A stretch of DNA of 64,000 nt from Planctomycetota bacterium (GTDB taxonomy: Bacteria > Planctomycetota > UBA1135 > GCA-002686595). Position numbers and translations under genes: made by a program. Positions within the stretch are counted from its first letter, which is position 1. Every line of letters starts with the position of its first letter. Positions 42,063-50,626 of the stretch are shown here, in pieces. The stretch lies in the NCBI GenBank assembly GCA_012959785.1, contig DUCM01000006.1, positions 337,821-401,820 of the forward strand, read 5' to 3'. The notes below the pieces were generated by a model, which was not told the DNA's origin, did no database searches, and saw only the letters and a program-made list of their open reading frames with translations.

Positions 42063-44257
42063 GCCTCGACGCAGCTCGACACACCCGTGGCGAATCGGTC
42101 TTCACCGACGACCTGGCGGAACCTGCCGATCTCCTGCACGGCGCGCTTTTCACATCGCCAGTGGCTCGCGGTTTTTTGCACGGACTCGACACGCGCGCCG
42201 CGTCCGAGGCACCCGGAGTTGTGCGCATCTTCACGGCCGAAGATGTTCCCGGCGAAAACCAAATTGGCGCCATCGTGCCCGACGAACCGCTCTTCGCCGA
42301 GAACAGAGTGCACCATGTAGGCCAACCTATCGCCCTGGTTGTGGCCACGAGTCCCGAGGCGGCGCGCCACGCCCGCGGCCTCGTTGTGGCGAACATCGAG
42401 GAACAGGACCCTATTCTTTGCCCGCGGGAAGCCGAGCGCCGCGGGGAGTTGATCGTGCCCTCGCGCAGCCTCGCCCTGGGCAGCGACGAGGCCTTTCAAT
42501 CAGCCTTCGCGGAAAGTCACACCCAGGTCGAGGGCTCCTCGCAGAGCGGCGGCCAGGAACACCTCTACATCGAAACCCAAAGCGCCATGGCCCTGCCCCT
42601 CGAAGGCGGGCGCATGAGGATCTACGCCGGAACCCAGGGGCCCACCGCCGTGCAACGGGTGGCCGCGCGGGTCTTGGGGCTCGCCATGAGCGAGATCGAG
42701 GTCGAGGTGCAACGGCTCGGCGGCGCCTTTGGTGGCAAGGAAGATCAAGCCACGCCCTGGGCCACCTTCGCGGCCCTGGCTGCCAGATCCTTGAGTCGTG
42801 CGGTCAAGGTCAACTTGCAACGCGACGAGGACATGGTCTGCACCGGCAAGCGCCATCCCTATGAAGCCGACTGGCGCCTTGGCCTCGACGCTGAGGGCCA
42901 CATTCTGGCCTGGAAGCTGACCCTCTATCAAAACGCGGGCGCCGCCGCCGATTTGTCCCCGGCAATTCTAGAGCGCAGCCTGTTCCACGCCTGTGGCAGC
43001 TACCGCGTGCCCACGGCGCGCATCACGGCCCACTCGTGCCGCACCAACTTGACGCCCTTTACCGCCTTTCGCGGATTTGGCGGCCCCCAGGGCATGTTTG
43101 CCATGGAGAGCGCCATGGCCCGCGCCGCCGAGGTCATGGGAATCGAGCGGGAGGTTTTGCAAGAGCGCAACCTGCTCGAGCAGGGAGATGTGTTGCCCTA
43201 CGGCATGCAGCTGAAGGAGTGCAGCGCGCGGCGCTGTTTCAGCGAGGCCGCCGAACGCTTCGACCTCGCGGGAGCCCGCGCACGGGTGCGCGCTCACAAC
43301 TCCAAGGATCCACTGAGTAAACGCGGCCTGGCCGTCATGCCGATCTCCTTCGGCATCTCGTTCACCAACAAGCGGATGAACCAAGCCGGCGCCCTGGTGC
43401 ATGCCTACTCCGATGGCAGCGTGCGCGTGGCCACGGGCGCTGTGGAAATGGGCCAGGGCGTGAACTCCAAGCTGCAATACATCGCCGCCCAAACTCTGCG
43501 CTGCGACCCCGAGCGCGTTTCCATCGCCGCAACCTCCACCACCCTCGTGGCCAACACCTCGCCCACTGCCGCCAGCAGCGGCGCGGACTTGAATGGAAAG
43601 GCCGTGCAGATCGCCTGCAAGAGTTTGCGCGAACGCCTCGACGGCGTGAGCATGGAACTGGCCTGGGATGATGTTGTGTCGCTCGCCCTGGAGAGCCGCG
43701 TCTCGCTCACCGCTGGCGCCCACTACAAGACTCCCGGCCTCGAGTACGACGCCCAGGCCGAGTGGGGCACGCCCTTCGCCTACCATGTGCAAGGCAGCGC
43801 CATCTCTGAAGCCACGGTAGATTGCCTGCGGGGCACCTACAGCATCGATTCGGTTCGCATCGTCCACGATGGCGGTCGCAGCCTGGCTCCGCTCATCGAC
43901 ACGGGCCAGGTGATCGGCGCCCTGGCCCAGGGCATCGGCTGGTTGACCCTCGAAGAGTTGCGCTACGACGAACGCGGCCGACTCATGACCGACAAACTCG
44001 CCACCTACAAGGCCCCCGACATCCACTCCATGGCACGCGAGGTGGAAGTTGTCTTCCTTGAGGACTCGAGCAATCCCCACGCGGTGCTGGGCTCCAAGGG
44101 CATCGGCGAGCCGCCCTTGATGTACGGCCTGGCGGCCTTCTTCTCAATTCGCGAGGCAGCACGCGCCTTCCGCAGCGACCGCGGTCAAGACTCCCCCGAT
44201 CTCCTCGAGGCGCCCTTGACGCCCGAGCGGCTGCTACGGTTTCTTTACTGTTCCTAA
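42059..44257 (+). CDS. xdhB: Xanthine dehydrogenase molybdopterin-binding subunit
   Basis: 732 residues, coupled to xdhA by an ATGA overlap. Molybdopterin-domain motifs are intact: GGAFGGKEDQ, FRGFGGPQGMFAME (catalytic Arg region), EMGQGVNSK and the active-site Glu in GSKGIGEPPLMYG. With XdhA it makes the standard heterodimeric xanthine dehydrogenase that hydroxylates hypoxanthine to xanthine to urate. The XdhC insertion chaperone is not in the window. The length is normal for XdhB. The 140-bp gap that follows holds the presumed promoter of the pyrimidine genes. Confidence 0.92.
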   Translation: MSLDAARHTRGESVFTDDLAEPADLLHGALFTSPVARGFLHGLDTRAASEAPGVVRIFTAEDVPGENQIGAIVPDEPLFAENRVHHVGQPIALVVATSPEAARHARGLVVANIEEQDPILCPREAERRGELIVPSRSLALGSDEAFQSAFAESHTQVEGSSQSGGQEHLYIETQSAMALPLEGGRMRIYAGTQGPTAVQRVAARVLGLAMSEIEVEVQRLGGAFGGKEDQATPWATFAALAARSLSRAVKVNLQRDEDMVCTGKRHPYEADWRLGLDAEGHILAWKLTLYQNAGAAADLSPAILERSLFHACGSYRVPTARITAHSCRTNLTPFTAFRGFGGPQGMFAMESAMARAAEVMGIEREVLQERNLLEQGDVLPYGMQLKECSARRCFSEAAERFDLAGARARVRAHNSKDPLSKRGLAVMPISFGISFTNKRMNQAGALVHAYSDGSVRVATGAVEMGQGVNSKLQYIAAQTLRCDPERVSIAATSTTLVANTSPTAASSGADLNGKAVQIACKSLRERLDGVSMELAWDDVVSLALESRVSLTAGAHYKTPGLEYDAQAEWGTPFAYHVQGSAISEATVDCLRGTYSIDSVRIVHDGGRSLAPLIDTGQVIGALAQGIGWLTLEELRYDERGRLMTDKLATYKAPDIHSMAREVEVVFLEDSSNPHAVLGSKGIGEPPLMYGLAAFFSIREAARAFRSDRGQDSPDLLEAPLTPERLLRFLYCS

Positions 44258-44286
44258 TTGATGCCTCCAGGGGCGCGCCGCCATGA

Positions 44287-44315
44287 TTGTGGCAGCGGGG
44301 CGCGACTGTTATCTT
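44287..44315 (+). promoter_or_regulatory. Possible sigma70-type promoter before mmsA
   Basis: TTGTGG (44287-44292), 17-bp spacer, TATCTT (44310-44315), 83 bases before the mmsA ATG. The match is moderate; the position, at the start of the pyrimidine operon after xdhB, is the main reason to list it. Confidence 0.3.
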
Positions 44316-44397
44316 GTGGGGCCCCAATTTCCGCGCAGCCTCTCCCAGATCCCCCCCTCCGGCAGGCGCCGGCACACCAATCAGAAACCCAGAACTC

Positions 44398-45843
44398 ATG
44401 GCCGTCGAACGCTTGCAAAACTTTATCGGAGGGTCGTGGATCGACTCCAACGCCAGCGAGACGGTCCCGGTTCACAACCCTGCCAGCGGTGAACTCATCG
44501 GCGAATGCCCGCTCAGTTCCGAGGCGGAAGTGGACACGGCCGTGCAAGCTGCAAAGCAGGCCTTTGTGGAGTGGCGCCGGGTCCCGGTCCAGGATCGCAT
44601 CCAGCCCATCTTTCGTCTGAAAGGGCTCCTCGAGCAACACGCCGAGAGCCTGGCAGCCACGGTCACCCGCGAGCATGGCAAAACCCTGGCCGAGTCCCGC
44701 GGCAGTGTGCGGCGCGGCATCCAGATGGTCGAAGCCGCCACCGGCGCCCCGGCCATGATGATGGGCCAGGCCCTCGAAGACATCGCCCGCGGTATCGACT
44801 GCGAGAGCATCCGCCAACCCCTGGGAGTCTTCGCCTGCATCGCGCCCTTCAACTTTCCGGCCATGGTGCCCCTGTGGTTCGCGCCCTTTGCCGTGGCCTG
44901 CGGCAACACCTTTGTCTGCAAGCCTTCGGAGCAGGTGCCCTTCACCCAGAAACTGATGTGGGAGCTGATCGACGAAGCGGGCTTTCCCCCCGGAGTGCTC
45001 AACCTCGTCAACGGGGGCCGCGAAGTGGTCAACGCCTTCATCGACCACCCGGACATTGCCGGCATCTCGTTTGTCGGCTCGAGTCCGGTGGCCGAGCATG
45101 TGTACAAGAGCGCTGCCGCCAAACTCAAGCGCGTGCAGGCCCTGGGCGGCGCCAAGAACTTCATCATCGTCATGCCCGACGCCGAGATGGATTTCACCGC
45201 GGCGACAATTTCCGAGTCGGCCTTCGGCTGCGCCGGTGAGCGCTGCCTGGCGGCAGCCGTGGTGCTCTGCGTGGGCGGCTCGCACGAAAAGGTGCGCGCT
45301 GGCTTGATCAAACACATGAACAAGATCGTCGTGGGCGATGGCTCCAAGGAAGGCGTCACCATGGGACCGGTGATCTCCCGCGAGCACCAGCAGCGCGTCC
45401 TGGCCATGATCGAAGAGGGTATTGCAGATGGCGCCCGCCTCGTGGTGGACGGCCGAGATCCGGGCGTCCCCGGCGATGGCTACTTTGTCGGCCCGACCCT
45501 CTTTGACGGCGTCAGCGAGGAAATGACCATCGGCCGCGATGAGATCTTCGGCCCGGTGCTGAGCATGATGCAAGTCGAGACCCTCGACGACGCCCTCGAC
45601 ATTTGCAAGCGCCAACCCCTGGCCAACGCCAATTCGATCTTCACCACATCCGGCAAGGCCGCGCGCACCTTTCGCTACGAAGTGCCCGCGAGCATGGCCG
45701 GGGTCAATATCGGCGTCGCGGCGCCCATGTCCTTTTTCAGTTTCGGCGGCGCCAAGGGATCGTTCCTCGGCGATCTCAAGGCCCACGGCCGCGAGGCCTA
45801 CGATTTCTTCACCGACCGCAAGGTGCTAATCTCGCGCTGGTAA
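44398..45843 (+). CDS. mmsA: CoA-acylating methylmalonate/malonate-semialdehyde dehydrogenase
   Basis: 481 residues of the MmsA/IolA branch of aldehyde dehydrogenases. NAD-fold motifs FNFPAMVPLWF and FVGSSPVAEHV are present, and the catalytic Cys283 lies in GCAGERCLAA. C-terminal FFSFGGAKGSFLGD is characteristic of this branch. MmsA converts malonate semialdehyde to acetyl-CoA and methylmalonate semialdehyde to propionyl-CoA with CO2 release: the last step after beta-alanine or beta-aminoisobutyrate transamination. It opens a six-gene co-directional run (mmsA, ureidopropionase, dihydropyrimidinase, transaminase, preA), which fixes its role. Confidence 0.92.
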   Translation: MAVERLQNFIGGSWIDSNASETVPVHNPASGELIGECPLSSEAEVDTAVQAAKQAFVEWRRVPVQDRIQPIFRLKGLLEQHAESLAATVTREHGKTLAESRGSVRRGIQMVEAATGAPAMMMGQALEDIARGIDCESIRQPLGVFACIAPFNFPAMVPLWFAPFAVACGNTFVCKPSEQVPFTQKLMWELIDEAGFPPGVLNLVNGGREVVNAFIDHPDIAGISFVGSSPVAEHVYKSAAAKLKRVQALGGAKNFIIVMPDAEMDFTAATISESAFGCAGERCLAAAVVLCVGGSHEKVRAGLIKHMNKIVVGDGSKEGVTMGPVISREHQQRVLAMIEEGIADGARLVVDGRDPGVPGDGYFVGPTLFDGVSEEMTIGRDEIFGPVLSMMQVETLDDALDICKRQPLANANSIFTTSGKAARTFRYEVPASMAGVNIGVAAPMSFFSFGGAKGSFLGDLKAHGREAYDFFTDRKVLISRW

Positions 45844-45896
45844 CCAAACCCCTCCCCCCCTTCCCCCCCTTCCCCAAAGTCAGGAGTTTTATAAGA

Positions 45897-46769
45897 GTGG
45901 CCAGAATCGTCAAAGGCGGCTTGATCCAGTGTTCCAACCCGATCAACGACGAGTCGCTTCCCGTTGCGGAGATCCAAAAGGCGGCCTTCGACAAGCACCT
46001 GCCCATGATCGAGGATGCAGGCAAACAGGGGGTGCAAGTCCTCTGTTTGCAAGAGATCTTCAACGGCCCCTACTTCTGCCCCAGCCAGGACGCACGCTGG
46101 TACGATGCCACCGAGCCTGTGCCGGGTCCCACGGTGGAGGCCTTGCAGCCCATCGCCAAGAAGTACGAGATGGTCATATGCGTGCCCATCTACGAGCGCG
46201 AGCAGGCCGGTGTGTACTACAACACGGCCGCCATGATCGACGCCGATGGCAGCTATCTCGGCAAGTACCGCAAGCAGCACATCCCTCATACCAGCGGCTT
46301 TTGGGAAAAGTACTTTTTCAAGCCGGGCAACCTCGGCTATCCGGTGTTTCAGACGCGCTATGGCAAGATCGGCGTCTACATCTGCTACGACCGCCACTTC
46401 CCCGAGGGCGCGCGACTCTTGGGACTGAACGGCGCCGAGATCGTTTTCAATCCTTCCGCCACGGTGGCTGGCCTCTCGCAGTACCTCTGGAAACTCGAGC
46501 AACCGGCCCACGCCGTGGCCAACGGCTTTTTCATGGGTTGCATCAATCGCGTGGGCACCGAGGAACCCTGGAATATCGGGCGCTTCTATGGCTCGAGCTA
46601 CTTTGTTGACCCGCGCGGCGAATTCTTGGCCGAGGCCTCGGAAGACAAGGACGAATTGATCACCGCCGAGATGGATCTCGATGTGATCGAGGAAGTGCGC
46701 CGCGTCTGGCAGTTCTACCGCGACCGCCGACCGGAAACCTACGCCGCCATGTGCGAGCTGCTGCCCTGA
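45897..46769 (+). CDS. Beta-ureidopropionase (N-carbamoyl-beta-alanine amidohydrolase)
   Basis: 290 residues from a GTG start; AGGAG lies ten bases upstream. Nitrilase triad: Glu in LQEIFNGPYF, Lys in YRKQHIPHT and Cys163 in [51 protein letters not shown]-type segments fit the beta-ureidopropionase group, which turns N-carbamoyl-beta-alanine into beta-alanine, CO2 and ammonia. It lies directly before dihydropyrimidinase, whose product is its substrate. A C-rich tract (45851-45872) separates it from mmsA. Confidence 0.9.
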   Translation: MARIVKGGLIQCSNPINDESLPVAEIQKAAFDKHLPMIEDAGKQGVQVLCLQEIFNGPYFCPSQDARWYDATEPVPGPTVEALQPIAKKYEMVICVPIYEREQAGVYYNTAAMIDADGSYLGKYRKQHIPHTSGFWEKYFFKPGNLGYPVFQTRYGKIGVYICYDRHFPEGARLLGLNGAEIVFNPSATVAGLSQYLWKLEQPAHAVANGFFMGCINRVGTEEPWNIGRFYGSSYFVDPRGEFLAEASEDKDELITAEMDLDVIEEVRRVWQFYRDRRPETYAAMCELLP

Positions 46770-46799
46770 CTCCGGCACACCACAGAGGAAGAAAGAACC

Positions 46800-48176
46800 A
46801 TGGCCATCCTGATCAAGAACGGAACTATCGTCACGGCCCTCGACACGCAGGTCGGCGATGTGCGCTGCGCGGAGGGCCAAATCGTGGAGATCGGCGTGGG
46901 GCTCAATTCCATCGCCGGCGAAGAGACCATCGACGCCTCGGGCCAGTACATCTTTCCCGGCGGCCTCGATCCCCATGTGCACATGGAATTGCCCTTCATG
47001 GGCACAGTTTCCGCCGATGACTTCGAGACCGGTACCGCCGCGGGAGTTGCAGGCGGAACGACCTCGATCATCGACTTTGTGATTCCTGGTCGCGGGGATA
47101 ACTTGATGGAAGCCCTGGCCGCCTGGCACGAAAAGGCCTCCAAGTCGGTGGCTGACTTTGCTTTTCACATGGCGGTCACCTGGTGGGGCGATGAAACGGC
47201 CAGTTGGATGCAGAACTGCGTGGAAGAGCAGGGTATCCCCTCATTCAAGACCTTCATGGCCTACCGCGGCGCCATCGGCGTGAGCGATGAGGAACTGATC
47301 GAGGTCATGAAAGCAGCCCGGGCGTTGAATGCCATGGTCACCGTGCATGCCGAGCACGGCGACATGGTGGTCGAGTTGCAAAACAGGCTCATGGCCGAGG
47401 GCAAGACCGGGCCGGAATACCACGCTCGCTCGCGCCCCGCGCCCCTCGAAGGCGAAGCCACGGCGCGCGCCATCATGCTGGCGCGCATGACCCGCGAGCC
47501 CCTCTACATCGTGCATGTCACCTGCGTGCAAGCCCTCGAAGCCATCCGCGAAGCCCAGGCCCGGGGCCAACGAGTCCACGGTGAGACCTGCCCCCAGTAT
47601 CTCCTGCTCGACGACTCGGTTTACAAAAAGCCCGGTTTCGAAGGAGCCGCCGCTGTCATGTCGCCCCCCATCCGTCCCCGCGGACACCAGGAGCCCCTCT
47701 GGGCCGCCCTGCGCACAGGCACCCTGGAAGTGGTCGCCACCGACCACTGCCCCTTCAACCTCGTGGGCCAGAAGGACATGGGCAAGGACGATTTCCGCAA
47801 GATCCCCAACGGCGCGGCGGGCATCGAGCATCGCCTGGCGTTGATGTACACCTACGGGGTGCTCGAGGGCCGGCTCGACCTGAACCAGTTTGTGGATGTG
47901 ACCTCGACACGCGCCGCCAAGTTGTTTGGGTTGTACCCGCGCAAGGGCTCGATCACCGTGGGTGCTGACGCCGACTTGGTGGTCTGGGATCCCGCGGCCA
48001 CGGGCACCATCTCGGCCGAGACCCACCACCACAAGGTGGACCGCAGCATTTTCGAGGGCTTCGAAACCCGCGGAGGATGCAGCTCGGTCATCGTAAACGG
48101 CCGCGTGCAATACGCGGACGGGCAACTTTCCGTGGAGCGTGGCGCCGGGCGCTACCTGCCCAGAACCCTGGCATGA
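46800..48176 (+). CDS. hydA: Dihydropyrimidinase (D-hydantoinase)
   Basis: 458 residues; AGAGGAAG ribosome-binding site. Dinuclear zinc ligands: DPHVHME (His59, His61), the carboxylated Lys150 in PSFKTFMAYRG, VHAEHGD, IVHVTC and the Asp in VVATDHCPFN. SVYKKPGFEG and PPIRPRGHQEPLW are typical dihydropyrimidinase substrate loops. It opens 5,6-dihydrouracil or dihydrothymine to the N-carbamoyl beta-amino acid; hydantoin-like purine products may also be taken, as hyuA/hydA is also part of urate clusters. Downstream aminotransferase overlaps by ATGA. Confidence 0.93.
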   Translation: MAILIKNGTIVTALDTQVGDVRCAEGQIVEIGVGLNSIAGEETIDASGQYIFPGGLDPHVHMELPFMGTVSADDFETGTAAGVAGGTTSIIDFVIPGRGDNLMEALAAWHEKASKSVADFAFHMAVTWWGDETASWMQNCVEEQGIPSFKTFMAYRGAIGVSDEELIEVMKAARALNAMVTVHAEHGDMVVELQNRLMAEGKTGPEYHARSRPAPLEGEATARAIMLARMTREPLYIVHVTCVQALEAIREAQARGQRVHGETCPQYLLLDDSVYKKPGFEGAAAVMSPPIRPRGHQEPLWAALRTGTLEVVATDHCPFNLVGQKDMGKDDFRKIPNGAAGIEHRLALMYTYGVLEGRLDLNQFVDVTSTRAAKLFGLYPRKGSITVGADADLVVWDPAATGTISAETHHHKVDRSIFEGFETRGGCSSVIVNGRVQYADGQLSVERGAGRYLPRTLA

Positions 48177-49480
48177 GCGACGCAACACGCGATGAGGTTC
48201 TGAAAAAACACGACGAGTTTCTGCTGCCCTCGGTGGCCAACTACTACCAGGCCCCCCTGGTGTTCACCGACGGTGCGGGCGCGCGGTTGCGCGACAGTTC
48301 GGGCACTGAATACCTCGACTTCTTTGGAGGTGTCCTGACTGTCTCCATCGGGCACTGCGACAGCCGCGTCAACGAGAGCGTCAAGTTGCAGATGGACCGC
48401 TTGGGGCATGTTTCCACCCTCTACCCCACCCTGCCCATCGTGGAATTGGCCGAACGAATGGCCCGTATCACCCCGGGCGCGCTCAAGAAATCCATGTTCA
48501 CGACCTCGGGCACCGAAGCCGACGAAACCGCCGTGGCCCTGGCCCAGGTCTACACGGGCTCGGTGGAACTCGTCGCCTTGCGTCACGGATATTCAGGGCG
48601 CTCCATGTTGGCCCAGGCGCTCACGGCCCATTCGCCCTGGCGCGCGGTGCCGACTCAGGTCGCGGGCATCAAACACGGCCTGGCGCCCTACTGTTATCGC
48701 TGTCCTCTCAAACAGACCTACCCCGATTGCCAGGTGGCCTGCGCCAGGGACCTCGAGGAACTGATCGCCACAACCACCACGGGGAAGATCGCGGGCTTCT
48801 TGGCCGAACCGATCCAGGGCGTGGGCGGATTCATCACGCCCCCCAAAGAATACTTCGAGATCTGCGTGGACATTGTGCGCAAGCACGGCGGCGTGTTCAT
48901 CTGCGACGAAGTGCAGACAGGCTTTGGTCGCACCGGTGGCAAGATGTTCGGAATCGAGCACTTCGGTGTGGAGCCCGACATCTGCACCATGGCCAAGGGC
49001 GTGGCCAACGGCATGCCGCTCGGGGTCACAATCGCAACACCAGAAATCGCCGATGCATTCAAGGCCTTGCAGATCTCGACCTTTGGCGGCAATCCCATCT
49101 CGTGCGCCGCGGCCAATGCCACACTCGAAGTGATCGAGTCCGAAAACTTGGTGGATAACGCCGCACGCATGGGAGGTCTCTTGCGGGCTGGACTCGAAGA
49201 CCTGCAAGGACGCTACCCGCGCCATCTCGGGGATGTGCGCGGCATGGGCTTGATGCAAGCCGTGGAACTCGTCGCCGACGAGCCCGGCGGCGATCGAACA
49301 CCCCTGCCACAGGTGGCGGGCCAGATCTTTGAAGCCTGCAAGGACCGCGGGCTCTTGATCGGCAAGGGTGGCTTACATGGCAATGTGCTGCGCATCGCTC
49401 CGGCGCTCACCATCGGCAGCGCCGACATCGAAGAAGCCCTGCGGATTCTCGACGAGTCCTGCAAGACTCTTCCCGTCTGA
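48173..49480 (+). CDS. Class III aminotransferase, probable beta-alanine/3-aminoisobutyrate transaminase (AGXT2-like)
   Basis: 435 residues; ATGA overlap with hydA. Fold-type-I motifs: TTSGTEADETA (phosphate site), RHGYSGRS (aromatic stacking region), ICDEVQTGFGRTG (Asp and Gln to the pyridine ring) and PLP Lys275 in MAKGVANGMPLG. YCYRCPLKQTYPDC is an insert found in AGXT2-like enzymes. Between ureidopropionase and mmsA in the pathway, an enzyme must turn beta-alanine into malonate semialdehyde, and this gene fits. Amino acceptor (pyruvate, glyoxylate or oxoglutarate) is not decided. Confidence 0.87.
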   Translation: MSDATRDEVLKKHDEFLLPSVANYYQAPLVFTDGAGARLRDSSGTEYLDFFGGVLTVSIGHCDSRVNESVKLQMDRLGHVSTLYPTLPIVELAERMARITPGALKKSMFTTSGTEADETAVALAQVYTGSVELVALRHGYSGRSMLAQALTAHSPWRAVPTQVAGIKHGLAPYCYRCPLKQTYPDCQVACARDLEELIATTTTGKIAGFLAEPIQGVGGFITPPKEYFEICVDIVRKHGGVFICDEVQTGFGRTGGKMFGIEHFGVEPDICTMAKGVANGMPLGVTIATPEIADAFKALQISTFGGNPISCAAANATLEVIESENLVDNAARMGGLLRAGLEDLQGRYPRHLGDVRGMGLMQAVELVADEPGGDRTPLPQVAGQIFEACKDRGLLIGKGGLHGNVLRIAPALTIGSADIEEALRILDESCKTLPV

Positions 49481-49495
49481 CACCCCTCTGCTTCC

Positions 49496-50596
49496 ATGAC
49501 TGACCTCAGTATTTGCGTCAACGGTATTCATTTTCCCAACCCCTTCGTCTTGGGCTCTGGTCCTCCGGGCACCAATGGACGGGTGATCAAGCGCTCCTTC
49601 GAACTCGGCTGGGGTGGTATCGTTTGTAAGACGCTTAGCCTGGACCACTCAAAGGTGCATAACACCGTACCGCGCTACGGCAAGCTCACCGACCGCGAGA
49701 ACCGCAAGAAGGTCATCGGCTTTCAGAACATCGAGCTGATTTCCGACCGTCCCTTCGACCTCTGGCTCGAGGAACTCGCGGAATGCAAGGCGGCCTATCC
49801 CGATCGCATCCTGATCGCATCGATCATGGAGGAGTACGAGCGCGACAAGTGGGTCGAGATCGTCGAGCGCACCCAGGCCACCGGAGTCGATGCCCTCGAA
49901 CTGAACCTTTCTTGCCCCCACGGTCTGCCCGAGCGCCAGATGGGTGCTGCCATGGGCCAGGACGCAGCCATCGTCGAGGAGGTCACGGCCTGGGCCGTAG
50001 CGGCCGCCAAGATTCCCGTCTGGGCCAAGATGACGCCCAATGTCGGCGACCCGCGCCTCTCACCCGAAGCCGCCACGCGCGCCGGCGCGGACGGCATCTC
50101 GGCCATCAACACGATCCTTTGCACCATCGGCGTGAACCTCGAAACCCTGCGCCCCATGCCCACGGTCGAGGGCTACAGCGTACCCGGAGGCTACTCCGGC
50201 CGAGCTGTTCTGCCCATTGCCCTGCGGCATGTCTCCGAGATCGCCCGCGCCTGCCCCACGGCTTCGGTCTCCGGCATGGGAGGCATCGAAACCGCTGAGG
50301 ACGCGGTGCAGTTCATGCTGCTCGGCGCGAGCACGGTGCAGATCTGCACCGGCGCCATGTTGCGCGGCTACGAACTGATCGAGGAGCTCTGCCTGGGTCT
50401 CGAAGCCTTCATGGAGCGCCACTCCTTTGCCAAGGTAGAGGATTTCGTTGGCAAGAGCCTACCCTTCTTCACTACCCACGCCGACCTGGTTCAGCGCCAG
50501 CTCAAGGCCAAACGCGACAAGGCCGGCGAAGTCGAGCGCGACAACATGTGGCGCGGCGACATCGCCAAGGAGACCGACTCCTTGGTCACGGACTGA
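49496..50596 (+). CDS. preA: Dihydropyrimidine dehydrogenase catalytic (PreA-like) subunit lacking the ferredoxin domain
   Basis: 366 residues of the DHOD-like barrel family. FMN/substrate motifs: NPFVLGSGPPGTN, WGGIVCKTLSLD, ALELNLSCPHGLPERQMGAAMGQ with the catalytic Cys140, WAKMTPNVGD, NTILCTIGVNLETLRP and the phosphate loops SGMGGIETAEDAV and STVQICTGAM. This is E. coli PreA-type, reducing uracil/thymine to the dihydro form. E. coli PreA (411 residues) ends in a two-[4Fe-4S] domain; here the sequence stops before any Cys cluster, and preT is absent. Electrons must come from another carrier. Last gene of the run. Confidence 0.9.
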   Translation: MTDLSICVNGIHFPNPFVLGSGPPGTNGRVIKRSFELGWGGIVCKTLSLDHSKVHNTVPRYGKLTDRENRKKVIGFQNIELISDRPFDLWLEELAECKAAYPDRILIASIMEEYERDKWVEIVERTQATGVDALELNLSCPHGLPERQMGAAMGQDAAIVEEVTAWAVAAAKIPVWAKMTPNVGDPRLSPEAATRAGADGISAINTILCTIGVNLETLRPMPTVEGYSVPGGYSGRAVLPIALRHVSEIARACPTASVSGMGGIETAEDAVQFMLLGASTVQICTGAMLRGYELIEELCLGLEAFMERHSFAKVEDFVGKSLPFFTTHADLVQRQLKAKRDKAGEVERDNMWRGDIAKETDSLVTD

Positions 50597-50626
50597 CTTG
50601 GCGCGGGATCATGGCGCCACAGACAA

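Noticed and set aside
45847..45876. C-rich tract before the ureidopropionase gene as a regulatory element
   Set aside because: Low-complexity sequence only; no pairing or repeat unit that points to a function.
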